Shown here piece by piece: positions 50,035 through 57,862 of a stretch of 59,521 nt of DNA. Where the stretch lies: contig JAPPES010000124.1 of the NCBI GenBank assembly GCA_028824125.1, forward strand, positions 1-59,521. Reading direction: 5' to 3'. This DNA is from Candidatus Poribacteria bacterium (GTDB lineage: Bacteria; Poribacteria; WGA-4E; WGA-3G). Position 1 is the stretch's first letter. Each line of letters starts with the position of its first letter. The notes below the pieces were generated by a model. The model was not told the DNA's origin. It worked only from the letters and a program-made list of their open reading frames with translations, and did no database searches. The position numbers were made by a program, and so were the translations under genes.

Positions 50035-51183
50035 ATGTCCGTAGGTCAAATCATCCTTTCTTATGTAACAAAAAGGTTCGGTGACACAGTGGCAGTGGAT
50101 GATGTGTCATTGCAGATAGAGGGCGGTGAGTTTTTCTCCTTACTTGGACCGAGCGGATGTGGAAAGACGACAACGTTGCGGATGATCGGTGGATTTGTCT
50201 ATCCAACCACAGGTGAAGTTTTTATCAATGGCAAACTAATGGCAGAAACACCTCCCTATCGCCGTCCCGTTAACACTGTCTTTCAAAATTACGCACTTTT
50301 CCCACATAAAACCGTTGCACAAAACATCGCATTTGGATTGCAGATGAAGAAATTTTCTAAAGCGGAAATTTCAGATGCGATCAAGCGTTCACTGGATTTA
50401 ATTCAGTTGCCGGATTACGGAGATCGGAAACCCAACGAACTCTCTGGTGGTGAAAGACAACGGGTAGCACTTGCACGTGCGTTAATCAATGAACCAACAA
50501 TCTTGTTGTTAGATGAACCGTTATCTGCCCTTGATCTAAAACTCCGCAAGCAGATGCAATTGGAATTGAAAGCATTACAGCGCAAAGTCGGGATCACATT
50601 TGTGTATGTCACGCATGACCAAGGTGAGGCGATGACGTTGTCTGATCGCATTGCAGTGATGAACGAAGGGAGAATTCTTCAGGTGGGAACACCTTCTGAA
50701 ATTTACGATTCCCCACAGAATCGTTTTGTAGCTGATTTTATTGGGACTTCAAATTTTTTTGAAGGGATACTCATCAGTTCTGATGGTGAATTTGTAGAAG
50801 TCATGTCAAATACTGATCCATCCTTTAAATTTGTTTGTAAGTACTGCGGAGATGTCCCAATAGATACACCTGTAACCATAGTAGTTCGTCCGGAGCGGAT
50901 AGACATATCAGCATCACCAAATCCAGATTTGCCGAATTGTCTATGCGGCATGATTCAAGATCAGAGTTATCTCGGTACGGCAGTGCAATACACGGTGCAA
51001 ACTGATTATCCAGCGCCCGTGGTTGCAAATCAGCAATGGCGAGGCACGGATGCCTCGTCCTACAGTATAGATGAACAGGACACAGCAAAACACCCATCCC
51101 ATCGCTTTCAGCAAGGCGGGACGGTTTATCTACAATGGGCAGCAGAAAACGCTATTGTTTTAATGGCGAATGTGATACGATAA
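50035..51183 (+). CDS. PotA/FbpC-type ABC transporter ATPase
   Basis: A 382-residue import ATPase. Walker A is LLGPSGCGKTTTLRM, the signature is NELSGGERQRVALARAL, Walker B is ILLLDEPLSALD, and the switch histidine is in VYVTHDQGEAM. A C-terminal TOBE domain follows (VVRPERIDIS, IQDQSYLGTAVQYTV). It resembles the ATPases of spermidine/putrescine, iron and related importers. No permease or binding-protein gene is adjacent. I take the ATG at 50035, which has CGGAGC before it. Within the TOBE domain a palindromic repeat (51037-51063) adds residues WRGTDASSYS, which the family lacks. Confidence 0.93.
   Translation: MSVGQIILSYVTKRFGDTVAVDDVSLQIEGGEFFSLLGPSGCGKTTTLRMIGGFVYPTTGEVFINGKLMAETPPYRRPVNTVFQNYALFPHKTVAQNIAFGLQMKKFSKAEISDAIKRSLDLIQLPDYGDRKPNELSGGERQRVALARALINEPTILLLDEPLSALDLKLRKQMQLELKALQRKVGITFVYVTHDQGEAMTLSDRIAVMNEGRILQVGTPSEIYDSPQNRFVADFIGTSNFFEGILISSDGEFVEVMSNTDPSFKFVCKYCGDVPIDTPVTIVVRPERIDISASPNPDLPNCLCGMIQDQSYLGTAVQYTVQTDYPAPVVANQQWRGTDASSYSIDEQDTAKHPSHRFQQGGTVYLQWAAENAIVLMANVIR
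51037..51063 (+). repeat. Palindromic repeat inserted in frame within the ATPase gene
   Basis: TGGCGAGGCACGGATGCCTC plus GTCCTAC; the stem is GAGGCA/TGCCTC with further outer pairing. It has the GCGAGG core and the GTAG-type end (as its inverse CTAC) seen in the intergenic hairpins, but it is translated here. Confidence 0.65.
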
Positions 51184-51211
51184 CGGTATCAATTCAAAGG
51201 GAGGTGTGGAA

Positions 51212-52063
51212 ATGAACCAACACGATTATAATATCACCGATTCGGAGATTAATTTCTTCAAGACATTCGGTTATTTGAGTTTTCCACAACTGATGGCGGA
51301 CAGAATCGAGGCAATTCAGGATGCATTTGAAACTGTCTGGACAGAACGCGGCGGAGGGCATAATGGCAAACCCCACGAAGAAACAGCGCGCTCTTGTATT
51401 GTGCCTTTCATTGACCAAAGCGAAGAATTGGCATCGTTACTGGATGACCCTCGGATTTTGGCAATTGCGAAAACATTGCTCGGAGACGATTTTAACTATA
51501 TGGGCAGTGATGGCAATTTTTATGTTGGCGATACAGGATGGCATTCTGATGGTGGACATCGCTTAGAAGACCCGATGCACATTAAAATTGCATTCTACCT
51601 TGATCCGCTCACACGGGACACTGGCGCGCTTCGTGTTATTCCGGGGAGTCATTTATTTGGAGATAACTACGCTGACGGACTGAGTCAGCAAGTTGGCAAA
51701 AGTCAAGAGCTGTGGGAATTACATGGGAAAGATGTCCCAGCAGTAGTCTTTGAAACAACACCCGGCGATCTTGTGCTGTTTAACCATAACACCAAACATG
51801 CAGCGTTTGGCGGTGGCACGCGCAGACGTATGTTTACAATGAATCTTTGTGAACGGTATCCAGAGGAGAAGTTGGACGCATTGCAGGCGTATATCGCGGG
51901 TTCAGCACGGTTCTGGATAGATCGAAAATATGGCGAGAAGATGGTAAACACTGCTACACCAGAACGACAGATACACCTTGAGCAGGTGATGGCAAACGAT
52001 GGACACCTTGCTGAATTGTCCCGTCAAGCACGGGAACGGATGAGTGAACCTTCACGCGGATGA
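51212..52063 (+). CDS. Phytanoyl-CoA dioxygenase (PhyH) family protein
   Basis: A 283-residue Fe(II)/2-oxoglutarate oxygenase. H111 and D113 in GWHSDGGHR, and H196 in NTKHAAFGGGTRRR followed by arginines, form the iron and cosubstrate site. Other typical parts are IAFYLDPLTRDTGALRVIPG and TTPGDLVLFNH. The ATG at 51212 has AAAGGGAGG upstream. The gene follows the ATPase by 28 bases, so both may be cotranscribed. Its 3' end overlaps the convergent TIM-barrel gene by 12 bases. Confidence 0.92.
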   Translation: MNQHDYNITDSEINFFKTFGYLSFPQLMADRIEAIQDAFETVWTERGGGHNGKPHEETARSCIVPFIDQSEELASLLDDPRILAIAKTLLGDDFNYMGSDGNFYVGDTGWHSDGGHRLEDPMHIKIAFYLDPLTRDTGALRVIPGSHLFGDNYADGLSQQVGKSQELWELHGKDVPAVVFETTPGDLVLFNHNTKHAAFGGGTRRRMFTMNLCERYPEEKLDALQAYIAGSARFWIDRKYGEKMVNTATPERQIHLEQVMANDGHLAELSRQARERMSEPSRG

Positions 52064-52882
52064 TGCTTGTTGCCATGCTTGCCGAACATATCGGATTGAC
52101 TCTTCAAATCCTCTTTTCCCTTGACGACTGGCTTCCTCTATGCTAAGCCAACCGTCGTAATTGACTTGCTGCATCCGAGAAAAGATTTGTAGGATCGGTG
52201 ACACACCTGTACCGACACGGACAGGCTCAAACGTCCCTGCTTCACGCATGTCAAAGACATGTAGCACAACAACGCGATCAATCACTTTATCCAGCAGTTC
52301 CAAAACATCTTCGTTAAGGACAAGAGGGTTTGCGGTGTCAAAGCAGACTCCGAGTGGTGTGTCCGAAAGTGCATCAAGGATTTCTAAGAAAATCTCTGAT
52401 GGTTGCGAAAAATCCCAATATTGCCACGGTGCGCCTTTGGTATGATTCTCATAAGCGAGCGTAATACCGTGTTTTTCTCCTTCATCAAGTGCATGCCGAA
52501 ATCCGTCTACAACCCAACGTACCCCATCCTCGCGTTCGGTGCCAGGATGATTTTGCCCCGCTGTTACTCGAACGAATTTTGCTCCTAACGTTTTTGCTAA
52601 TGCGATATCCGATTTTAGATTAGTTAGCTCTTGTGCGCGTTGCGTTTCATCCGGATGTGTGAAATCGGAGTAGCACGCGAGCATGCATGCCTCTACACCG
52701 CGTTTTGCAAGAATAGTACGTGTTATGTTCGTTATTTTTTCATCACGATGTGGAAAGAACTTGATGCTAAAATCAACAGCATCTAAACCCAATTCTGCAC
52801 CGAATCGGATCCAGTCTGGGACAGTGCTTTTTCCGGTGAAAATGTCATCGTAAAGAGAGACGGGGAGACAACTTAGTTTCAT
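52052..52882 (-). CDS. Sugar phosphate isomerase/epimerase (TIM barrel)
   Basis: A 276-residue AP-endonuclease-2-type TIM barrel. Segments include WIRFGAELGLDAVDFSIKFF, AKFVRVTAGQNHPG, GITLAYENHTKGAPWQYWDF, PLGVCFDTANPLVLNEDVLE, VVLHVFDMREAGTFEPVRVG and YDGWLSIEEASRQG. The conserved Glu, Asp, His and Glu for metal binding are in place. The substrate is unknown. It is convergent with the PhyH gene and overlaps it by 12 bases, which argues that both ends are in use. Confidence 0.9.
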   Translation of the reverse strand: MKLSCLPVSLYDDIFTGKSTVPDWIRFGAELGLDAVDFSIKFFPHRDEKITNITRTILAKRGVEACMLACYSDFTHPDETQRAQELTNLKSDIALAKTLGAKFVRVTAGQNHPGTEREDGVRWVVDGFRHALDEGEKHGITLAYENHTKGAPWQYWDFSQPSEIFLEILDALSDTPLGVCFDTANPLVLNEDVLELLDKVIDRVVVLHVFDMREAGTFEPVRVGTGVSPILQIFSRMQQVNYDGWLSIEEASRQGKRGFEESIRYVRQAWQQASSA

Positions 52883-53022
52883 AGTAAATTTCTTATCATC
52901 TTGCTAAGATTATTCATTAGTGGCGTGAGATATTATAATGGAGTATCGCAGGATTTGCAAGGGTTATTGTGTGCTAAAGGACGCCTGTCGGTGCAAGCTT
53001 AATTTAATCCTCCGAAATTCTG

Positions 53023-53051
53023 TTGAATCTGTTCATTTTGTATGGTATTAT
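53023..53051 (+). promoter_or_regulatory. Sigma70-type promoter for the TPR-Doc unit
   Basis: TTGAAT (53023-53028), 17 bases, TATTAT (53046-53051), 34 bases before the ATG at 53086. Confidence 0.68.
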
Positions 53052-53085
53052 ACTCTTAAGTAATTTCGCATTGTGGAGAAGAAAA

Positions 53086-53382
53086 ATGATGATAGATCGG
53101 AATCAGGAACTTGCTAAAAAATATTTTAACAGCGGAAAAGAAAAAAGCGAAAATGGTGAAGTAGACCTTGCCATTGAAGACTATACTAAAGCGATAGAAC
53201 TCAATCCTGACTATGCGGAGGCGTACTACTATCGTGGCGGATCATGGTTACGCCTTGGAGAGTGGGAAAAAGCAAGATCAGATATTGAGACTGCAAGGGA
53301 AATGAAAATGGATATTATCGTTGTCTCAGACGAGATACGACAAAAATACGACCGCGCATGGAAAACGTTAGGCAACATATAA
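53086..53382 (+). CDS. Small TPR protein upstream of a Doc-like toxin
   Basis: A 98-residue protein with two tetratricopeptide repeats (YFNSGKEKSENGEVDLAIED, then YAEAYYYRGGSWLRLGEWEK) and a charged tail (VSDEIRQKYDRAWKTL). The ATG at 53086 has GTGGAGAAG before it; a longer frame upstream would read through the promoter. Its 3' end overlaps the Doc-like gene by 25 bases. A Phd-type antitoxin would normally occupy this position, so the TPR protein might serve that purpose. That idea is inference from gene order. Confidence 0.82.
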   Translation: MMIDRNQELAKKYFNSGKEKSENGEVDLAIEDYTKAIELNPDYAEAYYYRGGSWLRLGEWEKARSDIETAREMKMDIIVVSDEIRQKYDRAWKTLGNI

Positions 53383-53753
53383 GATATTTGACAATTGAAA
53401 ATATTCTCGTAGTTGCTGAAGACCACGTCGGAAACTACGAGATAATTAAGGAAAGCCAATTACATTATTTAATTGAAGCAGTTGGCGCGAAATTTGGTGA
53501 CACTGAACTGTTTCCGACTTTATTCCAAAAAGCTGCCGTATATGCCCATCACATCATTACCGGACATGTATTTTTAGATGGAAATAAACGTATCGGCATG
53601 CATAGCGCACTCTTATTTTTAGCTTTGAACGATTGTTCGTTCCGATCCGACATAAATGATTCAATCATTGAACTCGGTCTTAAGATCGCAGATGGATCCA
53701 TGACCGATATTGATGCAATCGCAGATCATATACAGCAATGGGTTTTGACATAA
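53358..53753 (+). CDS. Doc-like Fic-fold protein
   Basis: A 131-residue Fic-fold protein of the death-on-curing type. The active-site motif is H70-VFLDGNKRIG (the Doc/Fic pattern HxFxDxNKR), preceded by the helix TLFQKAAVYAHHIITG, and the N-terminus has the family start RYLTIENILVVAEDHVGN. Doc toxins phosphorylate EF-Tu, while Fic proteins AMPylate targets; the hybrid motif here leaves both possible. The start lies inside the TPR gene with no clear ribosome site, consistent with coupled translation. No Phd-like gene is adjacent. Confidence 0.88.
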   Translation: MENVRQHIRYLTIENILVVAEDHVGNYEIIKESQLHYLIEAVGAKFGDTELFPTLFQKAAVYAHHIITGHVFLDGNKRIGMHSALLFLALNDCSFRSDINDSIIELGLKIADGSMTDIDAIADHIQQWVLT

Positions 53754-53796
53754 AGATAGGACTGAGTTTGATTTCTGTTAACTTCATTGCCCATCC

Positions 53797-54126
53797 ATGA
53801 ATAATCATTCTGAAAAATACCTCAAAATGTGCCGACACCCCGCAATTCAAGCACTTCAACCTATCTCAGAAAACACCGAAAATTTGTGGCTACCCACCGC
53901 TGAACAACTACACGAACTTTTAAATCAAAAACTTCCTTATCCAGATCGTTCCAATTTCCGCTGTACTGCAGATGGTTGGGAATACGAAACCTACTTTCGT
54001 GAATGGGCGGCAGATTACGGCACCTATATTGACACCCACCGTCAGTTTGTCGGAGAAGATGCTGAGGTAGTGCTTTTGCAAGCGTTGATGGCACTGCTCG
54101 GTATTGATGGACGCTGGATGGTATGA
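53797..54126 (+). CDS. Hypothetical protein with conserved-looking aromatic/acidic segment
   Basis: A 109-residue soluble protein I cannot assign. It has a short N-terminal helix (KYLKMCRHPAIQALQPIS), WLPTAEQLHELLNQKLPYPD, and a notable segment FRCTADGWEYETYFREWAAD followed by YGTYIDTHRQFVGEDAEVVL. The balanced composition and coupling to the next gene support a real gene. Its TGA is followed 20 bases later by the ATG of the rhodopsin-transducer-like gene, whose ribosome site lies in between. No strong ribosome site precedes its own ATG. Confidence 0.65.
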   Translation: MNNHSEKYLKMCRHPAIQALQPISENTENLWLPTAEQLHELLNQKLPYPDRSNFRCTADGWEYETYFREWAADYGTYIDTHRQFVGEDAEVVLLQALMALLGIDGRWMV

Positions 54127-54146
54127 AACCTCTCAAGGAGAAATCT

Positions 54147-54857
54147 ATGACTTATGGAATACTATTCGTAACGATTCGAGAATACAAACAAGCAGGTATC
54201 TCAAATCTTGACACGCTAACAACCCTTCTCAACAATACGTTTGGAGATTGGCTAATATCTCAAGGCGTGAGCTATCTTGAGGTGTTAGATGAAAATAGAT
54301 TGTGTCTGAATGTGGCAGGAGAATTAAAGAAGCATAATCCATCAAAAGGCATTCAACTATACTCCCGATTTCTGGTGGTTTCATTAGATGAAATTGAAGA
54401 TAATCCAGAATCCATAACGGATACGCTCAAATTCTATACTTCAGATGGTGATGGTGCTTACGTGTGGGTTATTCCCGATGGCTACATGGCAGGGTTATCT
54501 GCAGCAGAGCAGGAATGGGAACAACATGGTGGCGGATATTTCTCACACGAATCTATATGCATTTCCAACACTGCAGATATTGGGACACACTGTCTCTTAG
54601 AGGTGCTTTATGAAGACACTGCAATGGAAAACGTCTCCTGTGAATTTGATGTGCCTGCACATCGGTCAGTGCATTATCGGTTGGACAAACTTAAGAACGT
54701 GAACGGTGAACCATTGATAGCCAAAGATGCACCAGTGAGTTACAAAATTACAAGTCGAGAGGCACGGATTGTTGTACAAGGTTCACGTATCTTAACAAGC
54801 GGCGAGAACAGCATGTTTGCCAGTTTTGGCACAGTGATGGCGTGGTGTCCACAATAA
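54147..54857 (+). CDS. Fusion of an unknown domain with a sensory-rhodopsin-transducer-like domain
   Basis: A 236-residue protein. Residues about 101-236 match the Anabaena sensory rhodopsin transducer family: YVWVIPDGYMAG, FSHESICISNTADIGTHCLL, VPAHRSVHYRLDKL and the last strands EARIVVQGSRILTS. Residues 1-100 (MTYGILFVTIREYKQAGISN, RLCLNVAGELKKHN, LYSRFLVVSLDEI) form a separate domain I do not recognise. No rhodopsin gene is in the window; such transducer domains also occur alone, probably as carbohydrate or small-ligand binders. The ATG at 54147 has CAAGGAG before it. Confidence 0.75.
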   Translation: MTYGILFVTIREYKQAGISNLDTLTTLLNNTFGDWLISQGVSYLEVLDENRLCLNVAGELKKHNPSKGIQLYSRFLVVSLDEIEDNPESITDTLKFYTSDGDGAYVWVIPDGYMAGLSAAEQEWEQHGGGYFSHESICISNTADIGTHCLLEVLYEDTAMENVSCEFDVPAHRSVHYRLDKLKNVNGEPLIAKDAPVSYKITSREARIVVQGSRILTSGENSMFASFGTVMAWCPQ

Positions 54858-54858
54858 C

Positions 54859-55827
54859 CTAAGCACGCTTTTGATAAGGTTCTAAATCAATTTCTGGGTA
54901 TGCCCGCGCTAAACGATCTAAGGCTTCTGGAGTGTAGTAGGGATCACCAGGAGCAGGCCAACCTAATATCCGTCTCACAGCAGGCGTTGTTTGCGTGATA
55001 AAATTCATATAATGTGGACTTGACCGTGGGATAGGTCGTGTAGTTAAACACCAATCTGCATTGTCGGCACGGTGGAAATGATACCCCATCCATACACGTT
55101 GCTTGCTTCTGTTCGCAAACGGTTGTGCAGCGTGAACAATATAACTTGACCGATAAACAGCGCTCCCTGCTTTTGCCACGAGGGGAATAGGTTCTGCCAA
55201 TTCTTTAAACTCGCGTAAGTCAGGAATGCCGAGACCACCCGCACTGCCCGGATGTCTTTCCCATATTATATCCAGTTGGTCCTGTGAACCAGGACAGATA
55301 AGCATCGGTGCACCGTCCAAATCAATATTATGCAGCATAATGCTGCATAGAATATATCCGTAACGTTGCCAATCAGGGTGTGGTGGCAACGCTGCATTAG
55401 TACCATTGTCAATGTGATACCCTTGCCAGGGATGCTCACTGTAACGCTTATCAGTTAGTCCTTCTCTTAGAAAAATTTGCCCATAGCTAATTCGAATTTC
55501 TTCTGTGCCTAACAATTGCTGCGCAATTTCCAGATAAGTTTCATTTTCGATAAGCTTGTCTACTGCTTCTAACCCTGTTGGAAAGTGCGAAACCTTACCA
55601 AAGGGGCCCGCAAGTCGATTCATAGGATCATTTTTTTGATATGCCTTTTCCAGTTCGTCCGGTTTATCGTCCCATTTCGCGCGATATTCAGTGTATGTTA
55701 ACCCGTCATAAGCATTTCGCTCAACTGCTTCCAATGCAAAAGAAACTGCCTCGTGCGAAAAAACGTTTGGCACAACGATAATTCCGTCACGCTTCCAAGT
55801 TGCAAGTTGGTCGTCTGTCAATTTCAT
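54859..55827 (-). CDS. Phytanoyl-CoA dioxygenase (PhyH) family protein
   Basis: A 322-residue Fe(II)/2-oxoglutarate oxygenase. H138 and D140 in GYHIDNGT and H232 in YIVHAAQPFANRS are the iron ligands. The N-terminus has the family start LTDDQLATWKRDGIIVVPNV. It is more distant from the two other PhyH proteins of the window than they are from each other in layout, with an extended central insert (WERHPGSAGGLGIPDLREFK). The ATG at 55827 has AGAGGTGAG upstream, placed in the 5-base gap and the end of the RmlB-like gene, so the two are translated as a unit. Confidence 0.9.
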   Translation of the reverse strand: MKLTDDQLATWKRDGIIVVPNVFSHEAVSFALEAVERNAYDGLTYTEYRAKWDDKPDELEKAYQKNDPMNRLAGPFGKVSHFPTGLEAVDKLIENETYLEIAQQLLGTEEIRISYGQIFLREGLTDKRYSEHPWQGYHIDNGTNAALPPHPDWQRYGYILCSIMLHNIDLDGAPMLICPGSQDQLDIIWERHPGSAGGLGIPDLREFKELAEPIPLVAKAGSAVYRSSYIVHAAQPFANRSKQRVWMGYHFHRADNADWCLTTRPIPRSSPHYMNFITQTTPAVRRILGWPAPGDPYYTPEALDRLARAYPEIDLEPYQKRA

Positions 55828-55832
55828 ACATC

Positions 55833-56873
55833 TCACCTCTTTTGCCGAGAGAACTTCTCCCATTTATCTTCTTGGACTACTTCTTTATCTGCGTTCTGCT
55901 GAATTTTCTCCCACCATTCTCGATTTTCAACATACCATTGAATTGTCTGTCGCATGCCGTGTTCAAAAGATATTTCCGGTTCCCAACCGAGCTCACGGTG
56001 AATTTTATCTGAATCCAAGAGGTACCGACAATCGTGTCCGGGTCTATCAGGCACATAAGTTTTCAGGTGTTGCGGTTTATTGAGAACATCTAAAATAAAG
56101 TCAGTAATCTCTTCAATACTTTTTTCAACACCGCTGCCGATATTATATGTTTCTCCGATCTTGCCGTTGTGGATAACCGATGCAATTGCACGGCAGTGGT
56201 CATCAACATGCAACCATTCTCGACGGTTGTGGCTGCTTTGATAGAGCGTCAAAGGTAAATCTTGTATAGCGTTAGTAGTAAAAAGCGGTATCAACTTTTC
56301 AGGGTGCTGATATGCTCCATAATTATTGGAACAATTAGAAATAGTTATCGGTAGTCCGAAGCTATGAAAATATGCGTTTACGAGATGGTCGGCTGCTGCT
56401 TTTGACGCGTTGTAAGGGGTTTGTGGTCGGTAAGGTGCAATCTCAGCGAAAGCATCAGGCGAATCTAATGGGAGCTCACCGTATACCTCACACGTAGAGA
56501 TATGGTGAAACCGAGGCACACCGTACTGACGAGCAGCATCTAATAAAACTTGTGTCCCGATCACATTTGTTTCAAAGAATTGGCGCGGTTGCAAAATAGC
56601 ACGGCTATTGTGTGATTCCGCCGCGAAATTGACAATTACATCCGGTTGATGTGTCTCTAAAAGCTCTGAAACGAATACATCATCCAGGATATCACCGTGG
56701 GCAAAAAAATATCGATCAGAATACGCTAAGACTATATCTGTCAGGTTAGAAAGATTTCCAGCGTACGTCAATAGATCCAGGTTAATAATAGTATCATCTG
56801 AATACTCCTTGAGCCAGTATCGGATAAAATTTGTGCCGATAAATCCAGCACCACCAGTGACTAATAATTTCAT
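55833..56873 (-). CDS. RmlB-like dTDP-glucose 4,6-dehydratase homologue with altered active site
   Basis: A 346-residue extended short-chain dehydrogenase. NAD binding is LVTGGAGFIGTNFIRYWLKE, the catalytic pair is Y154 and K158 in TPYNASK, and substrate segments are ISNCSNNYGAYQHPEKLIPL and REWLHVDDHCRAI. This is the RmlB layout throughout. The active-site motif STDEVYG, where Asp is the general acid of dehydration, is STCEVYG here (C128), while Glu (E129) is kept. The reaction may therefore differ from 4,6-dehydration. It is cotranscribed with the PhyH gene that follows 5 bases later. Confidence 0.88.
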   Translation of the reverse strand: MKLLVTGGAGFIGTNFIRYWLKEYSDDTIINLDLLTYAGNLSNLTDIVLAYSDRYFFAHGDILDDVFVSELLETHQPDVIVNFAAESHNSRAILQPRQFFETNVIGTQVLLDAARQYGVPRFHHISTCEVYGELPLDSPDAFAEIAPYRPQTPYNASKAAADHLVNAYFHSFGLPITISNCSNNYGAYQHPEKLIPLFTTNAIQDLPLTLYQSSHNRREWLHVDDHCRAIASVIHNGKIGETYNIGSGVEKSIEEITDFILDVLNKPQHLKTYVPDRPGHDCRYLLDSDKIHRELGWEPEISFEHGMRQTIQWYVENREWWEKIQQNADKEVVQEDKWEKFSRQKR

Positions 56874-56921
56874 ATATGTCTAAAATTCGGACAATTAATG
56901 GCTGTTTTCAATCAGATTTAT

Positions 56922-57329
56922 TTAGATAATCTGAAGCCTTATTAGGTTTCGCCTTGCTCGGATAGGTTGCTCAGCATTCATCAGAAGCGTTTCAACCGTT
57001 GCTCGGCCGATAGGTGATCTCCCTTGAATTTCTCCAGTGTCCCCGTTCAAGAAAAAATGGATAGTCCAGTTATCAATTCGAGGGGTAAATAGTCTAACTT
57101 CAGTTTCTGTATGCGAATCAACCCCTATTCGACGCGCGGCTTTGTGCGCGTTACAATGTGAACACGCGAGTGCGAGATTGTTGATTTCTGTCAATCCACC
57201 TGTAGATATTGGAACGATATGTTCTACCTCAAACGCGGAAGGTGAAAAGTGTTCTGGATAGTGGCAATACTCACATCGTCCACCTGAGCGACTTACGATA
57301 GTAGCACGTAATGGATCACCTACACGCAC
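56922..57329 (-). CDS. HNH endonuclease
   Basis: A 135-residue nuclease. The zinc ribbon and HNH core are clear: GGRCEYCHYPEHF, then AFEVEHIVPISTGGLTEINN, LALACSHCNAHKA. The C-terminal half (FTPRIDNWTIHFFLNGDTGE) is a small beta domain common in stand-alone HNH proteins of bacteria. It lies 14 bases downstream of a gene with an antitoxin-like N-terminus. Possible roles are defence, repair or a mobile nuclease; none is established. Confidence 0.88.
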   Translation of the reverse strand: MRVGDPLRATIVSRSGGRCEYCHYPEHFSPSAFEVEHIVPISTGGLTEINNLALACSHCNAHKAARRIGVDSHTETEVRLFTPRIDNWTIHFFLNGDTGEIQGRSPIGRATVETLLMNAEQPIRARRNLIRLQII

Positions 57330-57343
57330 ATCTAACTCCTAAC

Positions 57344-57862
57344 TTATGACAAAAGCTGTTTTTCTAATGTTTCTAAATTGCGGAGTTGCAGTGCTTGCTC
57401 CTCAGCAAGCAGGGTTTCCATTTCCTGCTTCGCTTTCGATTCCAAAGGTTTTTCACTATTCAATGCCAAAAGTTTTGCTAAACGTTCCTGTTTTTCTGCA
57501 GCAAAAGTCTCAAACCCAAAACTAATGTGTCCTTTTTTAATCATTTCAATCACATCTTTGTCTGTGCTTAAAATTTTGCCTGTCCCAGCATCAATGATTA
57601 TCTCTCCAACTTCTAAGGGAGGCGCGACATTAGTGATAACCGGAACTTTCCAGACAAATGGTTCCGTTTCCTTAAAAGTAGGTTCTCGGACGGTCAAACA
57701 TCTGCCAGCGTGTTTTTGTAAAAAGTCTAAAGCTGTCCCTTTTGTCTCGTCACGTTTGAGTTGAAAAAGCACAAATTCTTCAAGAGAAGTTTTAACCGAT
57801 TGGGCTTGTCGTGTCAATTTCTCATAGAGATAATCTGGCAACGAAATTGTTAGTGGTCGCAT
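57344..57862 (-). CDS. Ribbon-helix-helix-like protein, hypothetical
   Basis: A 172-residue protein whose first 40 residues (MRPLTISLPDYLYEKLTRQA) resemble ribbon-helix-helix DNA-binding domains of antitoxins. A middle region with EVGEIIIDAGTGKILSTDKD looks like a small beta unit, and the C-terminal half is a charged helix (AKQEMETLLAEEQALQLRNL). I do not recognise the family as a whole. The ATG at 57862 has GGAGAAG upstream. It precedes the HNH gene by 14 bases and may be its regulator or partner. Confidence 0.75.
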   Translation of the reverse strand: MRPLTISLPDYLYEKLTRQAQSVKTSLEEFVLFQLKRDETKGTALDFLQKHAGRCLTVREPTFKETEPFVWKVPVITNVAPPLEVGEIIIDAGTGKILSTDKDVIEMIKKGHISFGFETFAAEKQERLAKLLALNSEKPLESKAKQEMETLLAEEQALQLRNLETLEKQLLS

